DNA from: Zoogloea sp.
GTDB taxonomy: Bacteria > Pseudomonadota > Gammaproteobacteria > Burkholderiales > Rhodocyclaceae
Length of the DNA stretch: 64,000 nt
Reading direction: 5' to 3'
Assembly: GCF_028689785.1 (NCBI RefSeq)
Contig: NZ_JAQVCN010000017.1
Location: 1-64,000 of the forward strand
The notes beneath the pieces are model-generated. The model was given only the letters and a program-made list of their open reading frames with translations, was not told where the DNA came from and did no database searches. The position numbers and the translations under genes were made by a program. This document shows, piece by piece, positions 34,934 to 44,130 of this stretch; within the stretch, counting starts at the first letter, position 1; every line of letters begins with the position of its first letter.

Positions 34934-35647
34934 TCATTGAGCGGCGGTGGCCGGCTTTGGTTCCTTCGGCTTGATCTTGATAATGGCCGCGTTGATACCG
35001 CTGGACAACAGCTGCTGCCGGGCTCTGGTCATTTCCTCCTGCCCCAGATAAGGGCCGACCCGCACTCTGTGCACTGTACCCTTTTCGGGCAGCTCCACCT
35101 TCTGCACGCTGGCCTCCACCCCCATCAACGCAAGACGCGCCTTCAGGTTGTCCGCTTCGGAAGGATCTTCGAAAGACCCGGCCTGAAGGAAGAAGCGCTC
35201 GGGGACAGCCGGCTTGTCGAGCAGGGCCGCCTCGGCTTTGGCACGCTCCGCGTCATCGGGCTTGCTATCTGCCTTGTCAGCCTTCTCGGGCTTGACCGGA
35301 GGCTTGACGACTTCCGTCGTTTCCTCGGGTTTGGTAGGCGCCGGCAAGGCATCGGACCCCTTGGGCAGGACGTTATAGAAATCGAAACGAGGCTTTTCCA
35401 CCGGTTTGTCACCGGCCTTGCCCGGCAGGGCGATGGGCTCACCCCCCTGGGGCTTGGGTGGCGGAGTCAGCGGCCGCTCCTCCTGCTTTGGCTTTTGGAA
35501 CGGGGATGCCGCCGTGAAATACAGAGCAATCCCCGCCGCCACCAGCGCGCCGAGAATCAGGCCGACAAAAATGCCGACCAGGGTACTGCCGCGGCTGCCC
35601 GATTTGGGCTTCTTGGCCTGCAGGCGTGGCTTGAGATCGCGACTCAT
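34934..35647 (-). CDS. SPOR-domain protein (FtsN-like)
   Basis: A 237-residue bitopic protein: basic cytoplasmic start, one membrane helix (LVGIFVGLILGALVAAGIAL, residues 23-42), a proline/lysine-rich periplasmic linker of about 110 residues, and a C-terminal SPOR domain (FFLQAGSFEDPSEADNLKARL through VRVGPYLGQEEMTRARQQL) that binds denuded peptidoglycan at the division site. This order is that of FtsN-like division proteins. It lies 18 bases after argS and 29 bases before dsbA. Confidence 0.9.
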   Translation of the reverse strand: MSRDLKPRLQAKKPKSGSRGSTLVGIFVGLILGALVAAGIALYFTAASPFQKPKQEERPLTPPPKPQGGEPIALPGKAGDKPVEKPRFDFYNVLPKGSDALPAPTKPEETTEVVKPPVKPEKADKADSKPDDAERAKAEAALLDKPAVPERFFLQAGSFEDPSEADNLKARLALMGVEASVQKVELPEKGTVHRVRVGPYLGQEEMTRARQQLLSSGINAAIIKIKPKEPKPATAAQ

Positions 35648-35665
35648 GAACGACGGGTCCGGGAG

Positions 35666-37399
35666 TTACATGGAATCGGGAGCGGAAACCCCCAGCAGCC
35701 GCAGGCCGTTGCGGATGACCTGACGCACCGCAGCGGCCAACGCCAGGCGGGCAAGCTTGAGCCCCTCGTCGTCCACCAGCATGCGCTCGGCGTTGTAGTA
35801 GCTGTGGAACTCACCCGCCAGGTCCTTGAGGTAGAAGGCGATCTGGTGTGGCGCGTAGTCGGCCGCAGCGTTCTGGACGATTTCCGGGAAGGCAGTGAGG
35901 CGGGCGCACAGGGCCAGCTCACGCTCGTTGTCGAGACGAGCCAGATCGGCTTCGGCCAGGTCGGCCAGCACGCCGTTCCATTGGTTGAGCACTGAACACA
36001 GGCGTGCATGGGCGTACTGGATGTAGTACACCGGATTCTCGTTGCTCTGGCTCTTGGCCAGATCAAGGTCGAAATCGAGATGCTGATCGGCCTTGCGCAG
36101 CACATAGAAGAAGCGGCAGGCATCGTTGCCGACCTCTTTGCGCAGCTCGCGCAGGGTCACGAACTCACCGGAGCGGGTGGACATCGCCGCCTTCTGGCCG
36201 TCGCGGTACAGCACCGCAAACTGCACCAGTGCCACATCAAGCTTCTCGGGGGGCAGGCCGAGGGCTTCGAGGGCGCCCTTCACGCGGGGGATGTAGCCGT
36301 GGTGGTCGGCGCCCCAGATGTCGATGATGCGGTCGAAACCACGCTCGTACTTGTTGGCGTGGTAGGCGATGTCTGACGCAAAGTAGGTAAACAGGCCGTT
36401 CTCACGCTGTACGACGCGGTCCTTCTCGTCGCCAAAGGCCGTCGAGCGGAACCACTTGGCGCCGTCCTGCAGGTAGATGTGCCCGGCGGCCTCTAGCGCG
36501 CTGACCGCCTTTTCGACAAGCCCGGTGTCAAACAGGGAGCGCTCGGAGAACCACTTGTCAAAGGTGACACCGAACTCGCCGAGATCTTCACGGCCATCAC
36601 CAAGCTGCTCGGTCAGAGCAAAGCCGTGCACCCAGGCATAGTCGGAATCGAGCAGGTTCTTGGCGTTGGCGATCAGAGTATCCAGGTGGCCTTCCTTGTC
36701 GACCTCGACGCTCGGCGCACCCGCCAGCACATCGGCAGCACTCACCTTGGCGAAGCGGTCGCCATGCCCTTCCTTGATCTGGGCGGCCATGCCCTTCACG
36801 TAATCGCCCTGATAGGCGTTGGGCGGAAAGGGGATGGTGATGCCGAAAAGATCCAGATAACGCAGCCAGGTGGACAGGGCCAGGATGTCCATCTGTCGGC
36901 CGGCGTCGTTGATGTAGTACTCGCGGGTCACCTCGAAGCCGGCAAAGTCGAGCACATCGGACAAGGAGGCACCATAGGCCGCGCCACGCCCGTGGCCGAC
37001 GTGGAGCGGCCCGGTGGGGTTGGCGGAGACGTATTCCACCTGCACCCGGACGCCCGTCTTGACGCCCCGGCCGTAGGCTTCACCAGTGGCCAGCACGGCG
37101 CCGACAACAGCAGTCTTGGCGTCGGCCACCAGGGTGAAGTTGATGAAACCGGCGCCAGCCACTTCGGCCTTGGCGATCAGGCCAGAAGCGGGCAGTTCGG
37201 CCAGCAGCAGGTTGGCCAACTCCCGCGGATTGCGCTTCAGGGGCTTGGCCAGCTGCAAGGCCAGGTTGCTTGCGAAGTCTCCGTGACCGGCCTGCTTCGG
37301 ACGCTCCAGGTTGATCGGAGTTTCCGCCTGCTCGGGCGCCACGCTAAGGAGGGCGGCACGGAGAAGGTCGGCAAGCTGGGTCTTGGAATCGGCGCTCAT
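35666..37399 (-). CDS. argS: Arginine--tRNA ligase
   Basis: This enzyme charges tRNA-Arg. The 577-residue protein has the N-terminal Add-1 domain, the class I HIGH-type motif in SANPTGPLHVGHGRGAA, GADHHGYIPRVKGAL, the KMSKS-equivalent (MSTRSGEFV) and the C-terminal DALR anticodon-binding domain ending LLGVSAPDSM. ATG 37399 is selected because the conserved sequence (TQLADLLRAAL) begins just after it; the open frame extends upstream without conservation. Confidence 0.98.
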   Translation of the reverse strand: MSADSKTQLADLLRAALLSVAPEQAETPINLERPKQAGHGDFASNLALQLAKPLKRNPRELANLLLAELPASGLIAKAEVAGAGFINFTLVADAKTAVVGAVLATGEAYGRGVKTGVRVQVEYVSANPTGPLHVGHGRGAAYGASLSDVLDFAGFEVTREYYINDAGRQMDILALSTWLRYLDLFGITIPFPPNAYQGDYVKGMAAQIKEGHGDRFAKVSAADVLAGAPSVEVDKEGHLDTLIANAKNLLDSDYAWVHGFALTEQLGDGREDLGEFGVTFDKWFSERSLFDTGLVEKAVSALEAAGHIYLQDGAKWFRSTAFGDEKDRVVQRENGLFTYFASDIAYHANKYERGFDRIIDIWGADHHGYIPRVKGALEALGLPPEKLDVALVQFAVLYRDGQKAAMSTRSGEFVTLRELRKEVGNDACRFFYVLRKADQHLDFDLDLAKSQSNENPVYYIQYAHARLCSVLNQWNGVLADLAEADLARLDNERELALCARLTAFPEIVQNAAADYAPHQIAFYLKDLAGEFHSYYNAERMLVDDEGLKLARLALAAAVRQVIRNGLRLLGVSAPDSM

Positions 37400-37567
37400 G
37401 GGGAATACTGCGACTAAAAGCACAGGATTATAGCCAAGCGCCGGGCAAACCGGCGGGAAGGCCGACCTTTCGCCGTAACAAAGTACAACTGACATGACAA
37501 AATCAGGCGGCCTGCCCTAATCTACCAACCGTGGAACCCCCGGCCACCAACCGAGCCCGAGCGAACC

Positions 37568-38218
37568 GTGAGCATTTGCCCCCTGCCTGCCGTCGCACTT
37601 GCCCTAGGCGTGCTGGCCAGCCTGCCGGTCAGCGCTGAATCACCGACGCTGCACTGGCCCCTTCCCATGCCTGCCGGTCACCCCTGGCGCATCGTCGATC
37701 TGCGCGAAGGCAATGGCATCCGTCACGAAGAATACATCCCCCGCGGCCAGGGCATCGAAGACTACCGGGACCGCATCGTCGTGCAGCGCATGGCCTCCCA
37801 GAATCTCAATCCGGAAACCTACCTGGCCCACATCTCTGCAGGCCTGCGCGCCCACTGCAGCGAGCTGACCACCAGCGGTCTGTTCGCCTCTGAAAGGGAC
37901 GGGCTCCCGTCAGCGGCCCTGACCGTCTATTGCGCGCGCTTTGCCTCCCGCAACTATGGCTACGTGGTGGCTCAGAAGGCGGTCCTCGATGGCGAACATC
38001 TGTTCGTGGTGGAGCGGGAGTGGCGCCTGCCGGCTTTCAGCATCGATGCCACCGGCCTACCCCAGCTTGACTCGGGGACGACTGGCGACGAAGAGAACGT
38101 TGGAAAGGAAATCCGCCTGGCCGTCCGCTGGCTGGTGGAACAAGTACAACCAGGCGCAGAGGTCGTCGCCCCGGCGCTCCCGCCGCCTCCGCCCCTGCGC
38201 CCCAAGCGCCGCCCCTGA
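37568..38218 (+). CDS. Exported protein of unknown function, CNP1-like
   Basis: A 216-residue protein starting at GTG 37568 with a cleavable signal peptide (hydrophobic core [19 protein letters not shown]). The mature part contains two Cys ([21 protein letters not shown]) and REWRLPAF, which I associate with the CNP1-like family of small exported proteins in betaproteobacteria, and a proline-rich C-terminal tail ([15 protein letters not shown]). Function unknown. It is followed by ubiB after 79 bases. The 168-base gap upstream shows ATGACA/TAATCT hexamers 18 bases apart, a possible promoter. Confidence 0.6.
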   Translation: MSICPLPAVALALGVLASLPVSAESPTLHWPLPMPAGHPWRIVDLREGNGIRHEEYIPRGQGIEDYRDRIVVQRMASQNLNPETYLAHISAGLRAHCSELTTSGLFASERDGLPSAALTVYCARFASRNYGYVVAQKAVLDGEHLFVVEREWRLPAFSIDATGLPQLDSGTTGDEENVGKEIRLAVRWLVEQVQPGAEVVAPALPPPPPLRPKRRP

Positions 38219-38297
38219 ACCCGGGTGCGCCAGCGCGCCGGCTTTGCTCGCCCTGGCTTTCCGGGCACAATCCGCGTTTTCCTTATCGCCATCCGCC

Positions 38298-39833
38298 GTG
38301 CGCCTCTTCCGACTCGTCAAGATCATCTCCGTCAGCCTGAAATACGGGCTCGACCAGATGATCCTCTCCAACGAGCCGTCCGGCCGGCTGGCCTGGCTGG
38401 CGAGGCTGACCCTCTTTCGCCGGACCTTCGACGAACCCTCGGGCGCCCGCCTGCGCCAGGCCCTGGAATCCCTTGGCCCGATCTTCGTCAAGTTCGGGCA
38501 GATGCTGTCCACCCGTCGCGACCTGCTGCCCCCGGCCATCGCTGAAGAACTCGCCCGCCTGCAGGACCGCGTCCCCCCCTTCAGCAGCACCGAAGCCCTG
38601 GCCCAGCTCCAAGAGGCCTACGGCAAGCCTGCCGACGCGGTGTTCGCCCGCTTCGACCGGGAACCTATCGCCTCCGCCTCCATCGCCCAGGTGCACTTCG
38701 CCCAGCTGCCAGACGGTACAGAGGTCGCGGTCAAGATCCTGCGCCCGGGCATCGCCCCGGTCATCGCCCACGACCTGGCCCTGCTCGACGTGGCCGCAAC
38801 GGTGCTCGAAAAACTGTGGCCCGAAGGTCGCCGCCTGAAGCCTCGAGAGGTAGTGGCCGAGTTCTCCAAATACCTGCGCGACGAGCTCGATCTGATGCGC
38901 GAGGCCGCCAACTGCTCCCAGCTGCGGCGCAACTTCAAGGACTCCGAGCTGCTGGTGGTGCCGGAGGTGCACTGGGACTTCTGCACCACCAACGTAATGG
39001 TGATGGAGCGCATGAAGGGTGTGCCCATCTCCCAGCTCGATGCACTGAAGGCCCACGGCATCGATCTCAAGGCTCTGTCCCGGGCCGGCGTGGAGATCTT
39101 CTTCACCCAGGTGTTCCGCGACGGCTTCTTCCACGCCGACATGCACCCCGGCAACATCTTCGTGGCCACCGACGGCCCCACCCGCGGGCGCTACATCGCC
39201 CTCGACTTCGGCATCATCGGCAGCCTCAACGACTCCGACAAAAAGTACCTGGCCACCAACTTCCTGGCCTTCTTCCAGCGTGACTACCGGCGCGTGGCCC
39301 TGGCCCACATCGAGGCCGGCTGGGTGCCGGCGCACACCCGGGTGGACGAGTTCGAGGGGGCCATCCGCGCTGTCTGCGAACCCATCTTCGACCGCCCGCT
39401 CAAGGACATCTCCTTCGGCAAGACCCTGCTACGCCTGTTCCAGACCGCCCGGCGCTTCGAGATGGAAGTCCAACCCCAGCTCGTACTGCTGCAAAAAACC
39501 CTGCTCAACATTGAAGGTCTCGGCCGCCAACTGGACCCGGACCTCGACCTGTGGAAGACCGCCAAGCCCTTCCTCGAACGCTGGATGAACGACCAGATCG
39601 GCTGGCGCGCCCTGCTGCGCCACTCTGCCGACGAGGCCCCCGCCTGGGCGGCCACCCTGCCCCAGTTGCCACGACTGATCCATCAGGCCCTGTCCGCCCC
39701 CCGGGACGAGGGCACCCGGGCCGAGCTGGCCGAACTGGCCCGCGAGAGCCGGCGCACCCGAGCCTGGCTGATCGCCTGTGCATTCCTTCTCGCCGGCCTC
39801 GCGGCCCTGGAAGCCTGGCACTGGCTGCACTGA
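38298..39833 (+). CDS. ubiB: Ubiquinone biosynthesis kinase-like protein UbiB
   Basis: UbiB is an ABC1/ADCK atypical kinase needed for ubiquinone biosynthesis. The 511-residue protein has the KxGQ motif [16 protein letters not shown], the nucleotide-binding [22 protein letters not shown] and LDFGIIGSL (DFG-type), and a C-terminal membrane helix ([19 protein letters not shown]). It starts at GTG 38298, for which no strong ribosome binding site is visible. It lies upstream of the arginase fusion with a 79-base gap. Confidence 0.94.
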   Translation: MRLFRLVKIISVSLKYGLDQMILSNEPSGRLAWLARLTLFRRTFDEPSGARLRQALESLGPIFVKFGQMLSTRRDLLPPAIAEELARLQDRVPPFSSTEALAQLQEAYGKPADAVFARFDREPIASASIAQVHFAQLPDGTEVAVKILRPGIAPVIAHDLALLDVAATVLEKLWPEGRRLKPREVVAEFSKYLRDELDLMREAANCSQLRRNFKDSELLVVPEVHWDFCTTNVMVMERMKGVPISQLDALKAHGIDLKALSRAGVEIFFTQVFRDGFFHADMHPGNIFVATDGPTRGRYIALDFGIIGSLNDSDKKYLATNFLAFFQRDYRRVALAHIEAGWVPAHTRVDEFEGAIRAVCEPIFDRPLKDISFGKTLLRLFQTARRFEMEVQPQLVLLQKTLLNIEGLGRQLDPDLDLWKTAKPFLERWMNDQIGWRALLRHSADEAPAWAATLPQLPRLIHQALSAPRDEGTRAELAELARESRRTRAWLIACAFLLAGLAALEAWHWLH

Positions 39834-39912
39834 ACAAAGGGCGACATCCCCCGCTCCAACGGAAGTAGGGGTGCCACTCCCGGCACCCATGACCTGTCAC
39901 CGAAGGAAGACC

Positions 39913-42042
39913 ATGCCCGCCCCGCTCGCGCTCCCCCGCCCGGTCCGTATCGTCGGCGTTGGCTCCTGCCTCGGCGCCCCCGTCTTCGGCCCCGCCGCAG
40001 GCCCCCGCGCCCTCAAGGACCTGGGCTTTGACGCCCACTTGCGCCAGCGCGGCATCCCCGCCCGCTGGCAGAAGCTGATGGAGCCCTCGGCCCCCAAGCC
40101 GCCCCAGGCCCCCCTGCAGGAACGCCTCGGTACGGTAAGCGCCATGCTCCACGACCTGGCCGATGAAGTGGCCGCCATCTGCCAGGACAATGCCATTCCC
40201 CTGGTCCTCGGCGGCGATCACGCCATCGGTGCCGGCACCTGGCGCGGCGTGGCCCGCGCCCTGGCCCCCCGGGGCAAGCTCGGTTTGATCTGGATCGACG
40301 CCCACCTGGACGCCCACACGGACCAGAGCACCCACAGCGGCAACATCCACGGCATGCCCCTGGCGGCGCTGCTCGGCATCGGCGACAAGAGCCTGACTGG
40401 GCTGCCCGGCCCTCACCTCGATCCGGCCCATGTGGCCATCGTCGGCGCCCGCTCATGGGAGCCCGAAGAAAAGGCCCTGCTCAACCGGCTGGGCGTCAGG
40501 ATCTTCACCATGGCCGAGGTAAAGAAGCGCGGCCTGCCCCTAGTCCTCCGCGAGGCCATGAGCATCGCCCGCCATGGCACCGCCGGCTTCGGCGTGTCGG
40601 TCGATCTCGACTCCATGGATTGCGCCGCCCTGCCCGCCACCACCTGCCTGGTGCCGGACGGGCTCGATCCGCAGACCCTGGTGGACACTCTCCACGGCCT
40701 GCGCAGCTGCGCCGACCTGATGGCCCTCGAAATCGTCGAATACGTCCCCGAACGCGATCGCGACGGCAGTGGGGCACGCTGGGTAACCGAACTCGCCGCC
40801 GCAGCCCTGGGGCCGGCCACCGCCAACCTGCGCCAGCGGGAAGACACCTTCGGCGCCCGTAACTATGCACCGTTGCCGGTCGTCTTCACCCGCGGCCAGG
40901 GTGCGTGGCTGTGGGACGTGGAAGGGCGCCGCTACCTGGACATGATGAGTGCCTACTCGGCGGTCAGCTTCGGCCACAGCCATCCGCGGCTGGTACAGGC
41001 CCTGGTGGACCAGGCCGGGCGCCTGGCTCTCACCTCCCGCGCCTATTCCAACGACCGCCTGCCCCTGATGCTCGAGCGCCTGTCGGCCCTGCTCGGCTAC
41101 GATCGGGCCCTGCCCGTGAACACCGGCCTCGAAGCCGTCGAAACTGCCCTCAAGGCCGCCCGCAAATGGGCCCACACCATCAAGGGCGTGCCCGACGGTC
41201 AGGCCGAAATCATCGTCTGCGACAACAACTTCCACGGCCGCTCCACCACCATCATCAGTTTCTCCAGCGAGGCCCAGTACCGAAGCGGCTTCGGCCCCCT
41301 GACACCGGGCTTCCTCAGCATCCCCTTCGGCGATGCCGACGCCCTGGCCGCCGCCATCACACCGCGCACCGCAGCCTTCCTGTTCGAACCCATTCAGGGC
41401 GAAGGGGGCATCGTCATTCCGCCGCCCGGCTGGCTGGCCCGATGCGCCGAGATCTGCCGCGCCAACCAGGTCCTGCTGATCGCCGACGAGGTCCAGACCG
41501 GCCTCGGCCGAACAGGCCGCCTGCTCGCCTGCCAACATGAGGATGTACGCCCCGATGGCGTAATCCTCGGCAAGGCCCTGGGTGGCGGCCTGCTGCCGGT
41601 GGCCGCCTTCCTGGCCGACGACGCCCTGATGCAGGTCTTCCAGCCCGGGGATCACGGCTCGACCTTCGGTGGCAATCCCCTCGCCGGTGCCGTCGCTGCC
41701 GAAGCACTGGCGGTGCTCGCCGAAGACCGCCTGGCAGAGCGCTCGGCCTCCCTCGGCGCCCGCTTCCTGGCGCGTCTGCAGGCCATCGACAACCCGCTGA
41801 TTCGTGAGGTCCGCGGGCGCGGACTGATGATCGGCATGGAGCTCGACACCCGTCGCGTGGCGGCCCGGGTTGCTGCAGAATGGATGCTGGCCCGCGGCCT
41901 CATGACCAAAGACACCCACGAGAAGGTACTGCGTTTCGCGCCGCCCCTCATCATCTCCGAGGCCGAGCTTGAGTGGGCCGCCACAACCATCGAAGACGCT
42001 CTCGCAGACCTCGCTCGACGCTTCCCTGGAGACACCCCATGA
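39913..42042 (+). CDS. Arginase - ornithine aminotransferase fusion protein
   Basis: A 709-residue protein that joins two sequential arginine-degrading enzymes. Residues 1-305 are an arginase/ureohydrolase with the full Mn ligand set: GGDHAIG (His103), IDAHLDAH (Asp129, His131, Asp133) and SVDLDSMD (Asp231, Asp233). Residues 315-705 are an ornithine aminotransferase (class III PLP enzyme): NYAPLPVVFTRGQGAWLWD, DEVQTGLGRTG (Asp525 for the PLP pyridine) and GKALGGGLLP with the PLP Lys554. The two halves together would turn arginine into urea and glutamate semialdehyde. The same frame is open throughout. ATG 39913 is preceded by GAAGGAAG; the 3' end overlaps yajD. Confidence 0.92.
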   Translation: MPAPLALPRPVRIVGVGSCLGAPVFGPAAGPRALKDLGFDAHLRQRGIPARWQKLMEPSAPKPPQAPLQERLGTVSAMLHDLADEVAAICQDNAIPLVLGGDHAIGAGTWRGVARALAPRGKLGLIWIDAHLDAHTDQSTHSGNIHGMPLAALLGIGDKSLTGLPGPHLDPAHVAIVGARSWEPEEKALLNRLGVRIFTMAEVKKRGLPLVLREAMSIARHGTAGFGVSVDLDSMDCAALPATTCLVPDGLDPQTLVDTLHGLRSCADLMALEIVEYVPERDRDGSGARWVTELAAAALGPATANLRQREDTFGARNYAPLPVVFTRGQGAWLWDVEGRRYLDMMSAYSAVSFGHSHPRLVQALVDQAGRLALTSRAYSNDRLPLMLERLSALLGYDRALPVNTGLEAVETALKAARKWAHTIKGVPDGQAEIIVCDNNFHGRSTTIISFSSEAQYRSGFGPLTPGFLSIPFGDADALAAAITPRTAAFLFEPIQGEGGIVIPPPGWLARCAEICRANQVLLIADEVQTGLGRTGRLLACQHEDVRPDGVILGKALGGGLLPVAAFLADDALMQVFQPGDHGSTFGGNPLAGAVAAEALAVLAEDRLAERSASLGARFLARLQAIDNPLIREVRGRGLMIGMELDTRRVAARVAAEWMLARGLMTKDTHEKVLRFAPPLIISEAELEWAATTIEDALADLARRFPGDTP

Positions 42043-42389
42043 CCGACAAACTTGACCGCCTCGTCGCCGAAGCCCGGCGTGCCGCCGACAAGCGTGCAGA
42101 AGGCTACCGGGAGAAGGCCCTCAAGCTCTACCCGTGGATCTGTGGGCGCTGCGCCCGGGAGTTCACCACAACCAACCTGCGCGAACTGACGGTCCATCAC
42201 CGCGACCACAACCACGACAACAACCCACCTGACGGCAGCAACTGGGAGCTGCTGTGCCTCTACTGCCACGACAATGAGCACCAGCGGCAGCTTGAAGCCA
42301 CTCAGGGTCAGGTCTCCGCCAAGCTGCCCGGCAAGGCCGCCACACACTCTCCTTTTTCGGGGCTGGGCGCCCTGCTCAAGAAGAACTGA
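42039..42389 (+). CDS. yajD: YajD-family HNH nuclease
   Basis: A 116-residue HNH-fold protein of the YajD type: CGRCAREF and LLCLYCHDNEHQ give the zinc Cys pairs, and LTVHHRDHNHDNNP holds the catalytic His. Family members are small nuclease-like proteins of unknown biological role. Its ATG overlaps the TGA of the arginase fusion (ATGA, 42039-42042), so the two are translationally coupled; nothing in the sequence explains why. Confidence 0.88.
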   Translation: MTDKLDRLVAEARRAADKRAEGYREKALKLYPWICGRCAREFTTTNLRELTVHHRDHNHDNNPPDGSNWELLCLYCHDNEHQRQLEATQGQVSAKLPGKAATHSPFSGLGALLKKN

Positions 42390-42398
42390 GCACGCCCG

Positions 42399-42434
42399 TG
42401 CCATTGCGCGCTGAATATGCCCCACGCAATGGCA
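42399..42434. repeat. 10-bp inverted repeat after yajD
   Basis: TGCCATTGCG (42399-42408) is complementary to CGCAATGGCA (42425-42434) over a 16-base loop. No T-tract follows, so it is a weak terminator candidate. Another inverted repeat, CAGGACAG/CTGTCCTG, lies at 42546-42553 and 42569-42576. No other feature is visible in the 240-base gap 42390-42629. Confidence 0.35.
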
Positions 42435-42629
42435 GATTCCTGCCCTCAAGCCACCCCATAGCGGTATTCCGGTGCTAAGCTCGCAGGCGTGGAAAACCTC
42501 CCCGCCCAAGGGCCGGTGCATTCTCCACATTCAAACGGAAAGCCACAGGACAGCGCATCGTCATTGATCTGTCCTGCGTGCTCATCGAAAACAGCTCCCT
42601 TTTAGAGCGAGCGTTTTGAGAGGGTTGTC

Positions 42630-43388
42630 GTGAATAAACTTGCAACGTCCGGCATCGCCATTGCTCTTGCCGGCATGATGATCGGCTGTGCTCCGCGCTA
42701 CGCGGACGTCCCCGCCCCGACCCGCTTCGAGAACTCGAAGCAGGACAAACTGCAGGCCGCCGAACACTGGCGCAAGATCGCCGAGCACTTCGCCAGCCAG
42801 CTCGCGTCCGACCTGCGCGACAAACTGGGCGGCCGTGCCCTGCATGTCCCGAATCCGGGCGACGAGCAGGCCTTCGTCGACGGCTTCCGTGAACTGCTGA
42901 CCACCGCCTTGGTCGCCCAGGGCCTGCCGGTCAGCACAGACGCCCGCAATGCCCTTACGGTGGACGTACGCTACTCCATCTACCGTTTCCGCCCCGACCG
43001 TGCGCAGAACACCTATTACTACGGTGACGCCACCGCCCTGACCGCCGGCCTGTGGGCCATCGGCGCCGTCGCAGCAGCTGACATCTCGCCCAACGCCGGC
43101 ATTTCGGCAGGGGTCAAGGCGCTGTCCGCGGTCGCAGGCATCGAGGGCTTTGCCTGGCTGTCCCAAGAAGCCATGGGCCGTGGCCAGTACGCCTCCGGCC
43201 CCGTTCCACGCTCGGAGATCATCCTGACCGCCGCAGTGGCTGACAACACCCGTCTGGTCAGCCGGCGCACCAACATCTACTACGCCACCGACGAAGACGG
43301 CGAGCTGTACTGGAAGAAGCCGCCCCAGGTCGTGAACATTCCGGTCATGGGTGACTGTGGCGAGAGGAGCAAGCTATGCGTCCGCTGA
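42630..43388 (+). CDS. Exported lipoprotein of unknown function, coupled to a FlgO-type protein
   Basis: A 252-residue protein from GTG 42630 with a lipoprotein signal (AIALAGMMIGC, Cys20) and a mature domain I do not recognise. The mature part contains FASQLASDLRDKL, TTALVAQGLPV, LTVDVRYSIYRFRP and SEIILTAAVADNTRLVSRR, a pattern of alternating strands and helices similar to DUF4136-like or other lipoproteins that sit on the outer membrane. Its 3' end overlaps the next gene by 13 bases, so it is co-translated with a FlgO-domain lipoprotein. Both carry an N-terminal lipobox. Confidence 0.75.
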   Translation: MNKLATSGIAIALAGMMIGCAPRYADVPAPTRFENSKQDKLQAAEHWRKIAEHFASQLASDLRDKLGGRALHVPNPGDEQAFVDGFRELLTTALVAQGLPVSTDARNALTVDVRYSIYRFRPDRAQNTYYYGDATALTAGLWAIGAVAAADISPNAGISAGVKALSAVAGIEGFAWLSQEAMGRGQYASGPVPRSEIILTAAVADNTRLVSRRTNIYYATDEDGELYWKKPPQVVNIPVMGDCGERSKLCVR

Positions 43389-43960
43389 TGTTTGCCGCAC
43401 TGGCTGCTGCCGGCCTGGCGCTGAGCGCCTGCGAAACTGCACCCAAGGTCAGCGCACTGAACGAGCCGACCTACGAGCAAGCCCAGAACAACGCCTTCAA
43501 CACCGCCAACTACAACGCCGTCAGCGAGCTGATGAAGCGCTTCCCCGTAGCCCCGGCAGTGTCAAGCAACAACTTCAACACGGGCGCGGACGCACCGTTC
43601 ATCGTTGCCACGCTGGTCAATATCGACCAGTTGGAACAGTCCTCCACGCTGGGCCGCCTGATCTCCGAGCAGGTGGCCTCGCGCATGTCCCAGCTGGGCT
43701 ACGGCGTGCTCGAACTCAAGGTTCGCAACGGCGTGTACATGAAGCGCAATGAAGGCGAACTGCTGCTGACGCGGGAGATCAAGGAAGTTGCCTCCACTCA
43801 CAACGCACAGGCCGTCATTGTTGGCACTTATGCCGAGAGTTCGACGATGGTTTATGTGAATCTGAAGGTGGTCAATCCGTCCACCAGCGTGATCCTCGCT
43901 GCCTACGACTACGCCCTGCCGCTGGACAAGCAGATCCACAGCCTGATCCGCAAGCGCTGA
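43376..43960 (+). CDS. FlgO-domain outer-membrane lipoprotein
   Basis: A 194-residue lipoprotein (AGLALSACE, Cys19). The mature part carries the FlgO domain with FIVATLVNIDQLEQSSTLGRLISEQVASRM, VLELKVRNGVYM and AVIVGTYAESSTMVYVNLKVV. FlgO proteins were described in Vibrio as outer-membrane proteins that help keep flagella attached, but many bacteria have FlgO-domain proteins without a flagellar link, and no flagellar genes are in this window. It ends 32 bases before a terminator, closing a two-gene unit. Confidence 0.82.
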   Translation: MRPLMFAALAAAGLALSACETAPKVSALNEPTYEQAQNNAFNTANYNAVSELMKRFPVAPAVSSNNFNTGADAPFIVATLVNIDQLEQSSTLGRLISEQVASRMSQLGYGVLELKVRNGVYMKRNEGELLLTREIKEVASTHNAQAVIVGTYAESSTMVYVNLKVVNPSTSVILAAYDYALPLDKQIHSLIRKR

Positions 43961-43992
43961 ACCCGCAAGGTCTTTGCAGGTGCAGATCACCC

Positions 43993-44021
43993 AAGGGGCG
44001 TCATGATGGCGCCCCTTTTTT
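43993..44021 (+). terminator. Intrinsic terminator after the lipoprotein pair
   Basis: AAGGGGCG (43993-44000) pairs perfectly with CGCCCCTT (44010-44017), followed by a run of T. It ends the two-lipoprotein transcript. Confidence 0.9.
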
Positions 44022-44130
44022 GTTGCCAGCCCGGCCCCTCCGGATTTGGGCTTCGATTCAGCCGCCAGACTTCACCGCAAACGCCCGGATCCGGCGTAGC
44101 ATTCGCCCCCCGCCATTTTCTGCGTCATCC

